The notes: generated by a model from the letters alone, not told the origin. A stretch of DNA of 64,000 nt from Providencia rettgeri (GCF_013255915.1 NZ_CP053896.1:3844001-3908000), one strand, 5' to 3'; numbered from the stretch's first letter, positions 33,491 to 43,190 are shown. Translations and numbers: made by a program.

Positions 33491-33733
33491 GTGGATAAAC
33501 GTTTTCTTCAATCAAATAAAGAAGCGCGCTGGTCATTTTATTTGACTATCGCCTATCTGGTCGGCTGGGTTATTAGTGCCTACCTACCGGACAACACGCT
33601 TGGAATTACAGGGCTACCACTGTGGTTTGAATGGTCTTGTCTCATCTTACCCATCATTTTTATTTTGCTCTGCATTATGATGGTTAAACTGATTTTTAAA
33701 GACATCTCTTTGGAGGAGAATGATGCAGATTGA
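33491..33733 (+). CDS. yhdT: YhdT, small inner-membrane protein upstream of panF
   Basis: An 80-residue DUF997-type membrane protein with two hydrophobic segments (about 15-32 and 44-66). It starts with GTG after a GGGG-rich ribosome site. It overlaps panF by 14 nt, the same arrangement as in E. coli, so it may assist PanF assembly or transport; no function is established. Confidence 0.9.
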   Translation: MDKRFLQSNKEARWSFYLTIAYLVGWVISAYLPDNTLGITGLPLWFEWSCLILPIIFILLCIMMVKLIFKDISLEENDAD

Positions 33734-35183
33734 AGTTCTCCTGCCTCTCGTCGGCTACCTAGCTCTCGTCTTTTTGCTATCCATTTATGCATATAAAAAA
33801 CGAACAAAAGGCGAGTTTTTAAATGAATACTTTTTAGGTAATCGTTCAATGGGCGGCTTTGTCCTTGCGATGACCATCACAGCAACCTATATCAGTGCGA
33901 GTTCTTTTATTGGAGGACCGGGAGCTGCCTATAAATATGGCCTAGGTTGGGTGCTATTGGCGATGATCCAACTCCCCGCGATTTGGCTTTCCCTCGGCGT
34001 GCTAGGTAAAAAATTTGCTATTTTGGCGCGTCGCTATAATGCCGTTACACTCAACGATATGCTGTATGCACGCTACCAAAGTCGGTTTTTAGTGTGGTTT
34101 GCCAGTGTTAGCCTACTCATTGCCTTTTTTGGCGCGATGACAGTGCAATTTATTGGTGGTGCGCGCTTATTAGAAACGGCAGCAGGTATTCCATATACTT
34201 ACGGGTTAATAATTTTTGGGGTATCTATCGCACTCTATACCGCAATTGGTGGGTTTAGAGCCAGCGTCCTGAATGACGCACTGCAAGGCCTAGTGATGCT
34301 TTTAGGTACGGTGATCCTGCTGGTTGCAATTATTTACCATGCAGGTGGTTTACCCGCAGCCATAGAAAAAATGCATACCATAGACCCAAAATTGGTTTCA
34401 CCTGAAGGTGCAGATGACATTTTAAGCGGGCCATTTTTAGCTTCGTTTTGGGTTTTAGTCTGTTTTGGGGTGATTGGTTTACCTCATACTGCGGTACGTT
34501 GTATTTCATATAAAGACAGTAAAGCAGTTCATCGAGGTATTATTTTGGGAACCATCGTCATGGCGATACTGATGTTTGGTATGCACTTTGCGGGAGCTCT
34601 CGGTCGTGCAATTTTACCTGACCTCACAATCCCAGACCAAGTGATCCCTACTTTGATGGTACAAGTTCTACCACCATTTGCAGCGGGAATTTTCTTAGCG
34701 GCACCGATGGCCGCAATTATGTCAACGATCAACGCACAACTACTACAGTCCTCGGCAACCATCGTAAAAGATATCTATCTGAATACCATGCCAACACAAA
34801 TCAAAAATGAAAAGCGTCTTGCACGGATCTCTAGCCTTTCCACTTTGGTCTTAGGTGCATTGCTTTTAGTTGCAGCATGGAACCCGCCTCAGATGATTAT
34901 CTGGCTGAATTTACTGGCTTTTGGTGGTTTAGAAGCTGTTTTCTTGTGGCCATTAGTCCTCGGGCTCTACTGGGAAAAAGCCAATGGAACAGGTGCTATC
35001 AGTGGTATGGTCATCGGAGGCGTCAGTTATGCCATATTGGCAAGTTTTAAAATTGAAATCATGGGCTTTCACGCTATCGTCCCATCACTGATTTTTAGTC
35101 TTATTGCCTTCCTTCTAGGTAATCTTTTTGGCAAAAATCCAGTACAATCACCAGCAAATGAACAGGTAACTAGCACTCACTGA
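33720..35183 (+). CDS. panF: Sodium/pantothenate symporter
   Basis: Solute:sodium symporter importing pantothenate, the precursor of coenzyme A. It has 487 residues with about 12-13 membrane segments. Conserved family stretches are TATYISASSFIGGPGAAYKY and GGARLLETAAGIPY. A start at the second Met (33723) is equally possible. It is translationally coupled to yhdT. Downstream, an ERIC element separates it from prmA. Confidence 0.97.
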   Translation: MMQIEVLLPLVGYLALVFLLSIYAYKKRTKGEFLNEYFLGNRSMGGFVLAMTITATYISASSFIGGPGAAYKYGLGWVLLAMIQLPAIWLSLGVLGKKFAILARRYNAVTLNDMLYARYQSRFLVWFASVSLLIAFFGAMTVQFIGGARLLETAAGIPYTYGLIIFGVSIALYTAIGGFRASVLNDALQGLVMLLGTVILLVAIIYHAGGLPAAIEKMHTIDPKLVSPEGADDILSGPFLASFWVLVCFGVIGLPHTAVRCISYKDSKAVHRGIILGTIVMAILMFGMHFAGALGRAILPDLTIPDQVIPTLMVQVLPPFAAGIFLAAPMAAIMSTINAQLLQSSATIVKDIYLNTMPTQIKNEKRLARISSLSTLVLGALLLVAAWNPPQMIIWLNLLAFGGLEAVFLWPLVLGLYWEKANGTGAISGMVIGGVSYAILASFKIEIMGFHAIVPSLIFSLIAFLLGNLFGKNPVQSPANEQVTSTH

Positions 35184-35248
35184 TTCCTATCTACTGATAG
35201 GTGAATTTGGCGTTACCTAATGTAAATGAACAAATGCAATGCTCTAGA

Positions 35249-35368
35249 TAATTCGCGTCATAGATAGGCGGCAAACGAGCTAATCCCTAGGAGCATACAC
35301 CAGTATGTGACTAGGGTTAGTGAGCGCAGCCAACAACGCTATGGCGTGAAGAATGACGAGCATTTTAG
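35249..35368. repeat. ERIC (IRU) palindromic repeat, copy 1
   Basis: An imperfect palindrome of about 120 bp with the ERIC layout: AATTCGCGTCATAG at the left faces CTATGGCGTGAAGAATGAC at the right. The core reads AATCCCTAGGAGCATACA, then AGTATGTGACTAGGG, then AGCGCAGCCAACAACGC, matching the known ERIC primer regions with compensatory differences. It fills the panF-prmA gap and ends about 15 nt before the prmA start, so it is transcribed as a long hairpin in any panF-prmA mRNA. Confidence 0.9.
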
Positions 35369-35381
35369 AAGAGAAAAAACA

Positions 35382-36266
35382 ATGCCTTGGATACAAATCA
35401 AAATAAACTCAACCGCAAAAGATGCCGAAGCCCTTGGCGATGAGTTAATCGAAAGCGGTGCTGTGTCTGTCACCTTTCAAGACAGCCACGATACTCCTGT
35501 TTTTGAGCCGCTTCCGGGGGAAACGCGCCTTTGGGGTGACACCGATGTTATCGGTCTATATGACGCAGAAACCGACATGAAATTTGTCGTCGCTCAACTA
35601 GAAAATAGTCCGATATTGAGTCCAGGTTTTATCCATAAAATCGAACAATTAGAAGACAAAGATTGGGAAAGAGAATGGATGGATAACTTTCATCCGATGC
35701 GCTTTGGGGAACGCTTGTGGATCTGCCCAAGTTGGCGCGATGTGCCCGATCCAACGGCAGTCAACGTAATGTTAGATCCTGGCCTCGCTTTTGGTACTGG
35801 CACGCATCCAACCACCTCATTGTGCCTCCAATGGTTAGATGGCCTTGATCTAGAAGGTAAAACTGTGATCGATTTTGGTTGCGGATCTGGGATTTTAGCG
35901 ATCGCCGCATTAAAATTAGGTGCCGCTCATGCGATCGGGATCGACATCGACCCTCAAGCTATCACTGCAAGCCGCGATAATGCGCAACGTAACGGTGTTT
36001 CAGAGCGTTTATCCCTATACCTACCAAAAGACCAGCCTAATGACTTACAAGCTGATGTCGTGGTTGCTAACATCCTTGCTGGCCCATTGCGTGAGCTCGC
36101 CCCGATGATTAGCGTGCTACCCCGCCCAGGTGGGTTATTAGGTCTTTCTGGCGTGCTCGCCACTCAAGCAGAAGGAGTGGCTGACGCTTATCGTTCAACT
36201 TTTGAAATCGACCCTGTTGCTGAAAAAGAAGAATGGTGCAGGATTACGGGTGTCAAGCATTTTTAA
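35382..36266 (+). CDS. prmA: Ribosomal protein L11 methyltransferase
   Basis: SAM-dependent enzyme that trimethylates L11 at several positions. It has 294 residues (E. coli 293) from the ATG at 35382 ([16 protein letters not shown]), preceded by GAAGAG. The in-frame upstream extension lies inside the ERIC element and is rejected. The N-terminal substrate domain is followed by SAM motif [20 protein letters not shown] (about 163-181), the IGIDIDPQA motif and the post-[11 protein letters not shown] motif. Confidence 0.97.
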   Translation: MPWIQIKINSTAKDAEALGDELIESGAVSVTFQDSHDTPVFEPLPGETRLWGDTDVIGLYDAETDMKFVVAQLENSPILSPGFIHKIEQLEDKDWEREWMDNFHPMRFGERLWICPSWRDVPDPTAVNVMLDPGLAFGTGTHPTTSLCLQWLDGLDLEGKTVIDFGCGSGILAIAALKLGAAHAIGIDIDPQAITASRDNAQRNGVSERLSLYLPKDQPNDLQADVVVANILAGPLRELAPMISVLPRPGGLLGLSGVLATQAEGVADAYRSTFEIDPVAEKEEWCRITGVKHF

Positions 36267-36516
36267 TGAGTTTTTTTATTAAAATTAGAGAATAATTTCT
36301 TTGAAAACAACGCCAGAATAGATTATCTTATAGCTCAAATATTGCTCAATAGCTGGCGATAATCTGTTCTGCACGAGATTTGAACAGCACAACAGTTATT
36401 TTAATAAATCGTTATAATATCTAATTAACTATTTGTTAAATATAACTAATTTTATAATTGCAGAGATGCAAGATAAAAAAATTAGTGATAAATAACCGTT
36501 TGCTCAAAGTTTGTCC

Positions 36517-36545
36517 TTTCATATCTCGTAAAAAATGCGTAATAT
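36517..36545 (+). promoter_or_regulatory. Probable dusB-fis promoter
   Basis: TTTCAT (36517-36522) and TAATAT (36540-36545) with a 17-nt spacer, followed by a GC-rich discriminator TACGCGCCCTTGCAGTCAC. The stretch resembles the E. coli fis promoter, which has a weak -35 and a GC-rich, ppGpp-sensitive start region. It lies about 40 nt before the dusB start. The remaining upstream bases (36267-36516) are AT-rich and probably hold Fis/IHF-type regulatory sites, not resolved by eye. Confidence 0.6.
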
Positions 36546-36583
36546 ACGCGCCCTTGCAGTCACAGTATGGCCCCCATTTAGTT

Positions 36584-37567
36584 ATGCGAATCGGACAATA
36601 TCAGTTGAGAAACTGTCTTATTGCTGCCCCCATGGCAGGCATTACAGATAAACCGTTTAGGTCGCTCTGTTATGACATGGGTGCTGGGATGACAGTATCA
36701 GAGATGCTTTCTTCTAATCCTCAAGTTTGGAAGACCGACAAATCTAGACTCAGAATGGTTCATCGCGATGAACTTGGGGTTCGTTCCGTGCAAATAGCTG
36801 GCAATGATCCCGATGAAATGGCTGCCGCGGCTCAAATCAACGTTGAGAGTGGCGCTCAAATCATCGATATCAACATGGGCTGTCCAGCTAAAAAAGTGAA
36901 TCGTAAGCTTGCAGGCTCTGCACTACTACGCTATCCAGACATCGTTAAATCGATTCTTGAAGGTGTCGTCAAAGCAGTGGATGTGCCTGTCACCCTTAAG
37001 ATCCGCACAGGCTGGTCACCTGAAGAGCGAAACTGCATAGAGATTGCCAAATTGGCCGAAGATTGCGGCATTCAAGCTCTCACTATTCATGGCAGAACTA
37101 GAGCCTGTCTGTTTAATGGGGAAGCTGAATATGACAATATTCGGGCAGTTAAGCAGACTGTTACCATTCCGGTTATTGCCAATGGCGACATTACTGACCC
37201 GCTAAAAGCCAGAGCTGTTTTAGACTACACAGGGGCGGATGCCTTGATGGTAGGCAGAGCGGCTCAGGGAAGACCCTGGATCTTCCGGGAAATCCAGCAT
37301 TATCTGGACACAGGTGAAATATTGCCACCAATGCCAATGGCAGAGGTAAAGCGTATTATGCTAGCGCATGTACAGGAATTGCACGACTTTTACGGTCAAG
37401 GCAAAGGAGCCCGTATAGCGCGCAAACATGTTTCTTGGTACTTAAAAGAACATGCACCTGATGACCAGTTTCGGCGCTCATTCAACACCATTGAGGATGC
37501 CAGCGAACAGCTGGAGGTGTTGGAAGCATTTTTTGAAAATTTTTGCGTAAATAAAGATAAGAGCTGA
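36584..37567 (+). CDS. dusB: tRNA-dihydrouridine synthase B
   Basis: FMN enzyme reducing specific D-loop uridines in tRNA. It has 327 residues from the ATG at 36584 ([20 protein letters not shown]), matching E. coli DusB (321); 42 upstream codons overlap the promoter and are not used. Catalytic Cys is in [10 protein letters not shown], and FMN-phosphate binding is at IANGDITDP and [13 protein letters not shown]. It is the first gene of the dusB-fis operon, 7 nt before fis. Confidence 0.97.
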   Translation: MRIGQYQLRNCLIAAPMAGITDKPFRSLCYDMGAGMTVSEMLSSNPQVWKTDKSRLRMVHRDELGVRSVQIAGNDPDEMAAAAQINVESGAQIIDINMGCPAKKVNRKLAGSALLRYPDIVKSILEGVVKAVDVPVTLKIRTGWSPEERNCIEIAKLAEDCGIQALTIHGRTRACLFNGEAEYDNIRAVKQTVTIPVIANGDITDPLKARAVLDYTGADALMVGRAAQGRPWIFREIQHYLDTGEILPPMPMAEVKRIMLAHVQELHDFYGQGKGARIARKHVSWYLKEHAPDDQFRRSFNTIEDASEQLEVLEAFFENFCVNKDKS

Positions 37568-37574
37568 CAGAACT

Positions 37575-37871
37575 ATGTTCGAACAACGCGTAAATTCTGA
37601 CGTACTAACCGTTGCTACTGTAAATTCACAAGATCAAGTAACTCAAAAACCGTTACGTGACTCAGTTAAGCAAGCACTGAAGAACTATTTTGCTCAATTA
37701 AATAATCAAGATGTTAATGATTTATATGAGCTGGTATTGGCTGAAGTAGAACAGCCTTTGTTGGACATGGTTATGCAATATACCCGTGGAAACCAGACCC
37801 GTGCAGCCCTGATGATGGGTATCAACCGCGGCACTCTGCGTAAGAAACTGAAAAAATACGGCATGAACTAA
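37575..37871 (+). CDS. fis: Nucleoid-associated protein Fis
   Basis: DNA-bending dimer that activates rRNA promoters and shapes the nucleoid. It has 98 residues, identical in length and nearly identical in sequence to E. coli Fis. The C-terminal helix-turn-helix is [20 protein letters not shown] (about 75-94). The N-terminal beta-hairpin arm needed for Hin/Gin-type recombination enhancement is intact. Terminator downstream. Confidence 0.99.
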   Translation: MFEQRVNSDVLTVATVNSQDQVTQKPLRDSVKQALKNYFAQLNNQDVNDLYELVLAEVEQPLLDMVMQYTRGNQTRAALMMGINRGTLRKKLKKYGMN

Positions 37872-37900
37872 TCCTAGTCGGTTAATGCAGTGTTTTTGTG

Positions 37901-37931
37901 AGCCCTCACTGTTATGCAGTGAGGGCTTTTT
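37901..37931 (+). terminator. Terminator after fis
   Basis: 11-bp stem AGCCCTCACTG (37901-37911) / CAGTGAGGGCT (37917-37927), loop TTATG, then TTTT. The convergent chemoreceptor gene ends 20 nt beyond. Confidence 0.93.
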
Positions 37932-37950
37932 ATTTGCAAAAAATAATGTG

Positions 37951-39507
37951 CTAGACCGTTTGTGTGGATAAATTAAACTGCTGAACCGCTTGTTGTAATT
38001 CTTGCGTTTGCCCCGCTAATGAACTAGCTGCAGTTGCCACTTGTTCAACTAAAGAGGCATTTTGCTGTGTAACGCCGTCCATCTGTGTAATCGCGACTCC
38101 AACTTGGGCTATTCCTTTGCTCTGCTCTTCTGAAGCCACGGTGATTTGCTCCATAATTGCTGTTACCTCATTAATTCCCTGTAAGATATTCTCCATCGTT
38201 TTTCCCATTTCATTCACCAAACCCGTTCCTTTCTGAACGCAAGCTCCTGAATCGGCAATTAGTCGTTCAATTTCCATCGCGGCTTCCGCACTGTGGCTCG
38301 CTAACTTGCGCACTTCCGCAGCGACTACCATAAAACCGCGTCCATGCACACCAGCACGAGCCGCTTCGATAGACGCATTGAGCGCTAAGATATTCGTTTG
38401 AAAACTAATATCGTTAATCATGTTGATAATATCTGCTATTTTTTGTGAGCTTTGGGAGATTTCAGTCATGGTCACGACAACAGAATCAACAATGCTATTC
38501 CCTTTATTAGCGACCACGAACGCTTCGCCTACTAATTGATTAGCTTGGTGTGTGTTTTCCATATTCAGTTGAACTGCAGCGGTAATTTCCTCCATACTCG
38601 CAGCCGTCTCTTCTAAAGCGGCGGCCTGCTCTTCTGTTCGAGATGAAAGATCGCTATTACCGTTTGAAATCTCACTTGCCCCCAGATAAATATTTTCACT
38701 TCCTTGTCGGATTGTATTGACCGATTCACTTAAATCTTTTCTCATCCCTTCAAGTATTGGAAATAATTTTCCTACACAGCTGTTTCCGAATGGCTGTACA
38801 GGATGGCTTAAATCCCCTTTCGCAATTTGAGTAAAATGTTGCCTCAGTAGCCCTAATGGTTTTTGCATCATCTCTGCCATATAGCGATCCGTAAAAATGA
38901 GCATGAAGATCCCTAATATTGCAGTGACGATCATGACCACTTGTGTAATATCTATCACGCTATCAACATTCTGCCGAGTATGGCTGATCAATTCATCAGC
39001 CGTCTGATTAAACTGCTGAATTGAAGCGCCAAAAGCTCGGCTTAATGCAGGGGTTACATTATGGGCATGCGCTAAATATTTGTCCGAATCGTTGTCCATA
39101 CTCAATGCGAGTTGAGGCGTGACGCCATCATCTAGCAGTGATTGCCAATTATTGATCACCAAATCTGATACTTCAGGATCCATCGGTCCAGGAGAAATCG
39201 ACTTCATTTGCTCTAAATATTTCCCCATATTGGACATCGCTTCTTTTACAGGGGCATAATCCACATCTTTCCCTTGGCTTTTACTTTCCATGACTCTAGT
39301 TAGTCGTGTGACAAAACGAAAATACTGATCATTTCCTTGACTAAGGACGGTCATTTGTTGCACCAATTGCCTATCAATATCATTTCCATCAGCAATGCGT
39401 GATAATGACCAACCACTGTATACATTCGTTCCCCCCAAGATCAAACACAAAATACTTAATAATACGAAGACCACAGTGCGAATTGAGTAATTTCGAAGTT
39501 TCTGCAT
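37951..39507 (-). CDS. Methyl-accepting chemotaxis protein
   Basis: Inner-membrane chemoreceptor of 518 residues. TM1 is at about 10-30 (VVFVLLSILCLILGG) and a periplasmic four-helix-bundle sensor follows at about 31-188. TM2 is at about 190-212 (VVMIVTAILGIFMLIF), then a HAMP domain and a cytoplasmic signalling hairpin whose tip reads INDISFQTNILALNASIEAARAG. Two methylation helices flank the tip (around LSSRTEEQAAALEETAASME). The C-terminus lacks the NWETF-type CheR/CheB tether of Tar and Tsr. The tip VHGRGFMVVAAEVRKLASHS differs from the commoner EQGRGFAVVA. The ligand is unknown. A sigma-28 promoter lies upstream. Confidence 0.94.
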   Translation of the reverse strand: MQKLRNYSIRTVVFVLLSILCLILGGTNVYSGWSLSRIADGNDIDRQLVQQMTVLSQGNDQYFRFVTRLTRVMESKSQGKDVDYAPVKEAMSNMGKYLEQMKSISPGPMDPEVSDLVINNWQSLLDDGVTPQLALSMDNDSDKYLAHAHNVTPALSRAFGASIQQFNQTADELISHTRQNVDSVIDITQVVMIVTAILGIFMLIFTDRYMAEMMQKPLGLLRQHFTQIAKGDLSHPVQPFGNSCVGKLFPILEGMRKDLSESVNTIRQGSENIYLGASEISNGNSDLSSRTEEQAAALEETAASMEEITAAVQLNMENTHQANQLVGEAFVVANKGNSIVDSVVVTMTEISQSSQKIADIINMINDISFQTNILALNASIEAARAGVHGRGFMVVAAEVRKLASHSAEAAMEIERLIADSGACVQKGTGLVNEMGKTMENILQGINEVTAIMEQITVASEEQSKGIAQVGVAITQMDGVTQQNASLVEQVATAASSLAGQTQELQQAVQQFNLSTQTV

Positions 39508-39548
39508 AGAATTTCTCTTTTGGTGGGATAATCTGACAATATTTAACT

Positions 39549-39575
39549 TTATCGGCGCTATAGAAAAATATTTTA
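39549..39575 (-). promoter_or_regulatory. Sigma-28 (FliA) promoter of the chemoreceptor gene
   Basis: On the minus strand TAAA (39575-39572), exactly 15 nt, then GCCGATAA (39556-39549): the full FliA consensus. The predicted start lies about 30 nt upstream of the ATG at 39507. This places the receptor in the late flagellar regulon. Confidence 0.9.
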
Positions 39576-39904
39576 ATCCCTAGATTTGATTAACCAGCAC
39601 TCGATATAGGTAAAAATACTTACATTTCAAGAGGGTTACTATTTGATTTTGGGAATCAGAGAAAATTAAAAATTTGAAATTAATTTGAGTAATTTGAAGT
39701 AGATCGCTAAATGAGAGCATCCAACCTGAGTAAATGTCCCCCTATCTCTATTTTCACACCTAACCTCGCGTAAAAGTTACTATCCACTCAGTAAGATATA
39801 CCGCCTAAGTCAACAATTTATTTCCACTTAAATCAAATAATTAGCCATATTATAAATTGTTTTAAATTAATTGATCTTGAAATCAATAACAATATAATAA
39901 GATT

Positions 39905-39923
39905 GATTATCATTTGCATTATC
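39905..39923. promoter_or_regulatory. Fur box upstream of the TonB-dependent receptor
   Basis: GATTATCATTTGCATTATC matches the 19-bp Fur consensus at 14 positions, including all outer bases. It lies 25 nt before the chosen ATG at 39948, indicating iron-repressed expression of the receptor and the following tonB. The remainder of the 440-base gap to the chemoreceptor is AT-rich without further recognised features. Confidence 0.8.
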
Positions 39924-39947
39924 ATTACAAAAGGCAAGCCTACTCCA

Positions 39948-42113
39948 ATGAAAAACATTTCCTCCGTTGGAAACAATATGGTTAAATTTAAGCCAAATTT
40001 TATTTGTTTCATTATTTTATCAACACTTTCTTTTACGACTCATGCAACCAATAAAGAGCTTGAATCATCACAGCTTCAAGAAGCTGCTGATGCAATTGAG
40101 CTACAAGATAGCTATGCACGACCTGACTATGTTGAAATTGAACGTTTACGAGATACCAAGCAAATTATTGTTATTTCAAAAGAAGATATTCAAGGCAAAG
40201 GAAACCGCACAATCTCTGATGTGCTTAAATCTGTTCCTGGTATTAGTGTCGATACCTCTGGGCAGGGCAACATAGACTTGCGGGGGCAAGGGGCTGAAAC
40301 CTCACAACGTAACCTACAAGTGTTACTCGATGGGGCTCCAATTACCACATTAGCAAATCACCCTTATACCACTAACTACGATATTATTCCCGTTGAACAA
40401 CTTGAGCGTATTGAAATCATTCCCGGTGGCGGAAGCGTTATTTACGGCTCAGGGACTGCAGGTGGAGTCATTAATATAACGTCAAACCTGAGAAGTATGG
40501 CTAATCCCAAAACAAGTGTTTTATCTGAATGGAACTCAGAAGGATATCGCTTAAATGCTAATTTGGGAGCTCGGGTGAGTGATACCTTTTCAATTTTAGG
40601 TACTGCCAGTAAACTAAACCGTGATCTTTACTATAAAGATACCTACCGTAATTCAGAATATTATTCACTAGGCGGTAGATGGGATCTGACTCCAGATCAA
40701 AGCCTCATGTTGAGAGGAAGTCATCTCACTGAAAGTTCTCAGTACGTAAAAACGCTCACATCACGTAATATCAAAAAGTATGGTAAAGACTACGTTCCAC
40801 CAGACAAAACCGTCACTGTCGGTATTGATGAGAATGGTAAACTAATTAAAAAAACGATCAGTGGTTATTTGATCGGTGACCGCGAAGTCGATAGCTATAA
40901 TTTAAGTTACCAAAATGCATTTACGGAAAAACTCAATTTTGCTACAGATGTTTTCTACACTGATGGTTTTTATACTAATAATGCCAACTGGGAACAAAAA
41001 GTTAATCAAAAAAGCCACGGAACAAAAATCAAATTAGATATCGGCTATCTCGATGATAGCAATCTACTTTTTGGCGTAGATTATGCCAAACAAAAGGCTT
41101 CTATTCATTATATTGGGAGCTATAAAAAAGATAGTAAAGGCCGATATTATGGGGTTCCTCATAATTTTGATTATGATAAAACAACAAAGGCAATTTATGC
41201 TCTTAACAGTCTTAAATCAGATCAATTTGTATTTACCCAAGGGCTTAGACGTGAATTGTCGGAATGGTCATTTGATAAAAGTGGCACAGTAAATGGGTCT
41301 GGCACTTCAGACCGTTGGAATACGGCAGCTGAACTTTCTCTTGCTTACCTTTATCGCGATACTGGCCGAATTTATGGGCGATATGAACGAGGCTACACCC
41401 TTCCCGATGGCTTGCAAATCAGCGACCAATCTGTCGTTAATGGTGAGAAAATTTATACTCCGACTAAGGCAGAAGATGAGAAATATGACTTATTTGAGGT
41501 CGGTTTAAGAGATAAATTAGCATTTAGTACTGTCAATATCACATTCTGGACATCTAATACGAATAACCAGCTAAATCGTATTTATCTCACTAGTGTCAAT
41601 GATGCGAAGACAATGAATTTGTTGAAAACTCGCCGTTGGGGAGCCGATGTTGACTTCCAACAAACGCTCGGTAATTTCACCTTCCAAGAATCATATTCAT
41701 GGCTCAGAGGACGTTCTGATTATAACAATCATGGCCGCCAATTTTTGGAAGAAAACGGCAAAAATACCATTGATTACACGAAAAGTGGTTTAACTAAAGT
41801 GCCAGAGCACTCCGTTAAACTAAAAGTAAAATACGATTTTACCGATGATTTATCGGGAGACATTCAGTATACCTATTATGGTTCGTACAATAATTTCCTT
41901 TCTGATGCCAATAAAGAAGAAGATGGCGTAGTTAAATCACGTGAACTCATTGACCTCAGTGTTCGTTACGCGCCGATTGAACACATCGAATTATATGGCG
42001 GGGTCACTAACTTAATGAACAAAACTTACTACGACTATGTTACCGCAGGTTATGGCTCATTAATTCCTGGAAATGAGCGCTCATTTTTTGCAGGCATTAA
42101 AGCTACCTATTAA
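39948..42113 (+). CDS. TonB-dependent outer-membrane receptor, probably for an iron compound
   Basis: About 721 residues from the ATG at 39948; an ATG at 39978 would give the neatest signal peptide (FICFIILSTLSFTTHA). The plug domain holds ISDVLKSVPGISVDTSG, NIDLRGQG, LQVLLDGAPIT and VEQLERIEIIPGGGSVIYGSG, followed by a 22-strand-type barrel ending in an aromatic-terminated strand (NERSFFAGIKATY). The ligand cannot be read from sequence; Fur control argues for a siderophore or heme. It lies 20 nt before a dedicated tonB-like gene. A longer start at 39903 would overlap the Fur box and is rejected. Confidence 0.92.
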   Translation: MKNISSVGNNMVKFKPNFICFIILSTLSFTTHATNKELESSQLQEAADAIELQDSYARPDYVEIERLRDTKQIIVISKEDIQGKGNRTISDVLKSVPGISVDTSGQGNIDLRGQGAETSQRNLQVLLDGAPITTLANHPYTTNYDIIPVEQLERIEIIPGGGSVIYGSGTAGGVINITSNLRSMANPKTSVLSEWNSEGYRLNANLGARVSDTFSILGTASKLNRDLYYKDTYRNSEYYSLGGRWDLTPDQSLMLRGSHLTESSQYVKTLTSRNIKKYGKDYVPPDKTVTVGIDENGKLIKKTISGYLIGDREVDSYNLSYQNAFTEKLNFATDVFYTDGFYTNNANWEQKVNQKSHGTKIKLDIGYLDDSNLLFGVDYAKQKASIHYIGSYKKDSKGRYYGVPHNFDYDKTTKAIYALNSLKSDQFVFTQGLRRELSEWSFDKSGTVNGSGTSDRWNTAAELSLAYLYRDTGRIYGRYERGYTLPDGLQISDQSVVNGEKIYTPTKAEDEKYDLFEVGLRDKLAFSTVNITFWTSNTNNQLNRIYLTSVNDAKTMNLLKTRRWGADVDFQQTLGNFTFQESYSWLRGRSDYNNHGRQFLEENGKNTIDYTKSGLTKVPEHSVKLKVKYDFTDDLSGDIQYTYYGSYNNFLSDANKEEDGVVKSRELIDLSVRYAPIEHIELYGGVTNLMNKTYYDYVTAGYGSLIPGNERSFFAGIKATY

Positions 42114-42133
42114 TTAAAACAGGAAATGTTTCA

Positions 42134-43099
42134 GTGACTATTCGTTATAAACTTGCTTTAGCACTGTCACTCGTTATCCATATTATTGCCATTATGTTTA
42201 TCGCCCTACAAACAGGTAGGGCGATACCTATAGTCGAGGGTATGGAAATGATAACTCTATCTCTAGGGGGACAAATGGGCTCCTCAGGGGGCACAGGAGA
42301 GCAGAGTAATAAAAAACAAGTGCAATCACATGAAGTTATATCAGAATCCCCTTCAAGGGCTGAAGCTGCTTCCCAACAGAAGCAGATGAGCAAGTCTCAA
42401 CCTAATGAAAGTGAAATACCTTCAAAAACTCAACTTAAAAATTCATTGATTCCTGTGAATATTCCCGTTGATAACACGGTTGAATCGCCTTTACTCACAC
42501 AAAAAACAAAAGAAAAAACAAAACCGGAAATCAGTCAGTCCGTACAAGGGAAAAAGCCAAAAGAACAAAGTAAGCTACTGAACAATAACACTAAAAATAA
42601 CACAGAAAATCAACTTATTGCCAATAAGATAAGCCATGAAACGCAGCAAGGCTCACAAGAAGCAGCTAAAGAAATACCACTCCATTCAACTGCTGAAAAT
42701 CAATCTTCCACGAGCCCATCAGCTTCAGAAAGTGGTCAAAGTGGTAAAGGGAATAATAGATTATCTGGTAATAGCCAATTTGCTGCTAATGGTGATGGCA
42801 GCTATACCGCACTCGGTTCGAGTGGTATTTCCTATACAATTTTACAGGATGCGGCTCCTAGGTATCCGAAAGAGGCTCGTTCCTTAGGCTATACAAAAGT
42901 TGTTAAAGTGCAAATTCGGTTATTAGTTGGATTAGATGGTCAAATTGAATCCGTTGAAATACTAAATAACAAAATTCCTGATTTAGGCTTTAGAGAAGAA
43001 GCGGTTAAAGCAATTAAAAAAATGGCCTTTAAACCCATTATTTATCAAGGTCAAAATATTAAAATGTACTTTAAAAAGACCGTTATATTTCAATATTAG
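42134..43099 (+). CDS. TonB-family energy transducer
   Basis: A 321-residue protein with an N-terminal membrane anchor (about 7-27, ALALSLVIHIIAIMFIAL). A long low-complexity Gln/Lys/Ser-rich periplasmic stretch (about 45-225) precedes a C-terminal TonB domain (about 230-321: PRYPKEARSLGYTKVVKVQIRLLVG and AVKAIKKMAFKP). It starts with GTG after AGGAAA. It is longer than the usual E. coli-type TonB (239), and no exbB or exbD is adjacent. It is probably dedicated to the receptor upstream, with which it forms a two-gene Fur unit. Confidence 0.92.
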   Translation: MTIRYKLALALSLVIHIIAIMFIALQTGRAIPIVEGMEMITLSLGGQMGSSGGTGEQSNKKQVQSHEVISESPSRAEAASQQKQMSKSQPNESEIPSKTQLKNSLIPVNIPVDNTVESPLLTQKTKEKTKPEISQSVQGKKPKEQSKLLNNNTKNNTENQLIANKISHETQQGSQEAAKEIPLHSTAENQSSTSPSASESGQSGKGNNRLSGNSQFAANGDGSYTALGSSGISYTILQDAAPRYPKEARSLGYTKVVKVQIRLLVGLDGQIESVEILNNKIPDLGFREEAVKAIKKMAFKPIIYQGQNIKMYFKKTVIFQY

Positions 43100-43128
43100 C
43101 CTACAATCCGCCATATCGTTGGATAGAA

Positions 43129-43160
43129 AAAAGGTACAGCGAACCCTCACTGTACCTTTG
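43129..43160. terminator. Bidirectional terminator between tonB and tnaB
   Basis: 10-bp stem AAAGGTACAG (43130-43139) / CTGTACCTTT (43150-43159) between the convergent genes. On the minus strand it is followed by six T, so it mainly ends the tna operon; the plus-strand T-run is only three. Confidence 0.85.
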
Positions 43161-43190
43161 CAGTTATTTTACAGCTTGTATTTTGAAAAA

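Noticed and set aside
35307-35381. 25-codon N-terminal extension of PrmA
   Set aside because: It is the reading of an ERIC repeat; the family start MPWIQIK has its own ribosome site.
36458-36583. 42-codon N-terminal extension of DusB
   Set aside because: It overlaps the conserved dusB-fis promoter; homologues begin at MRIGQYQL.
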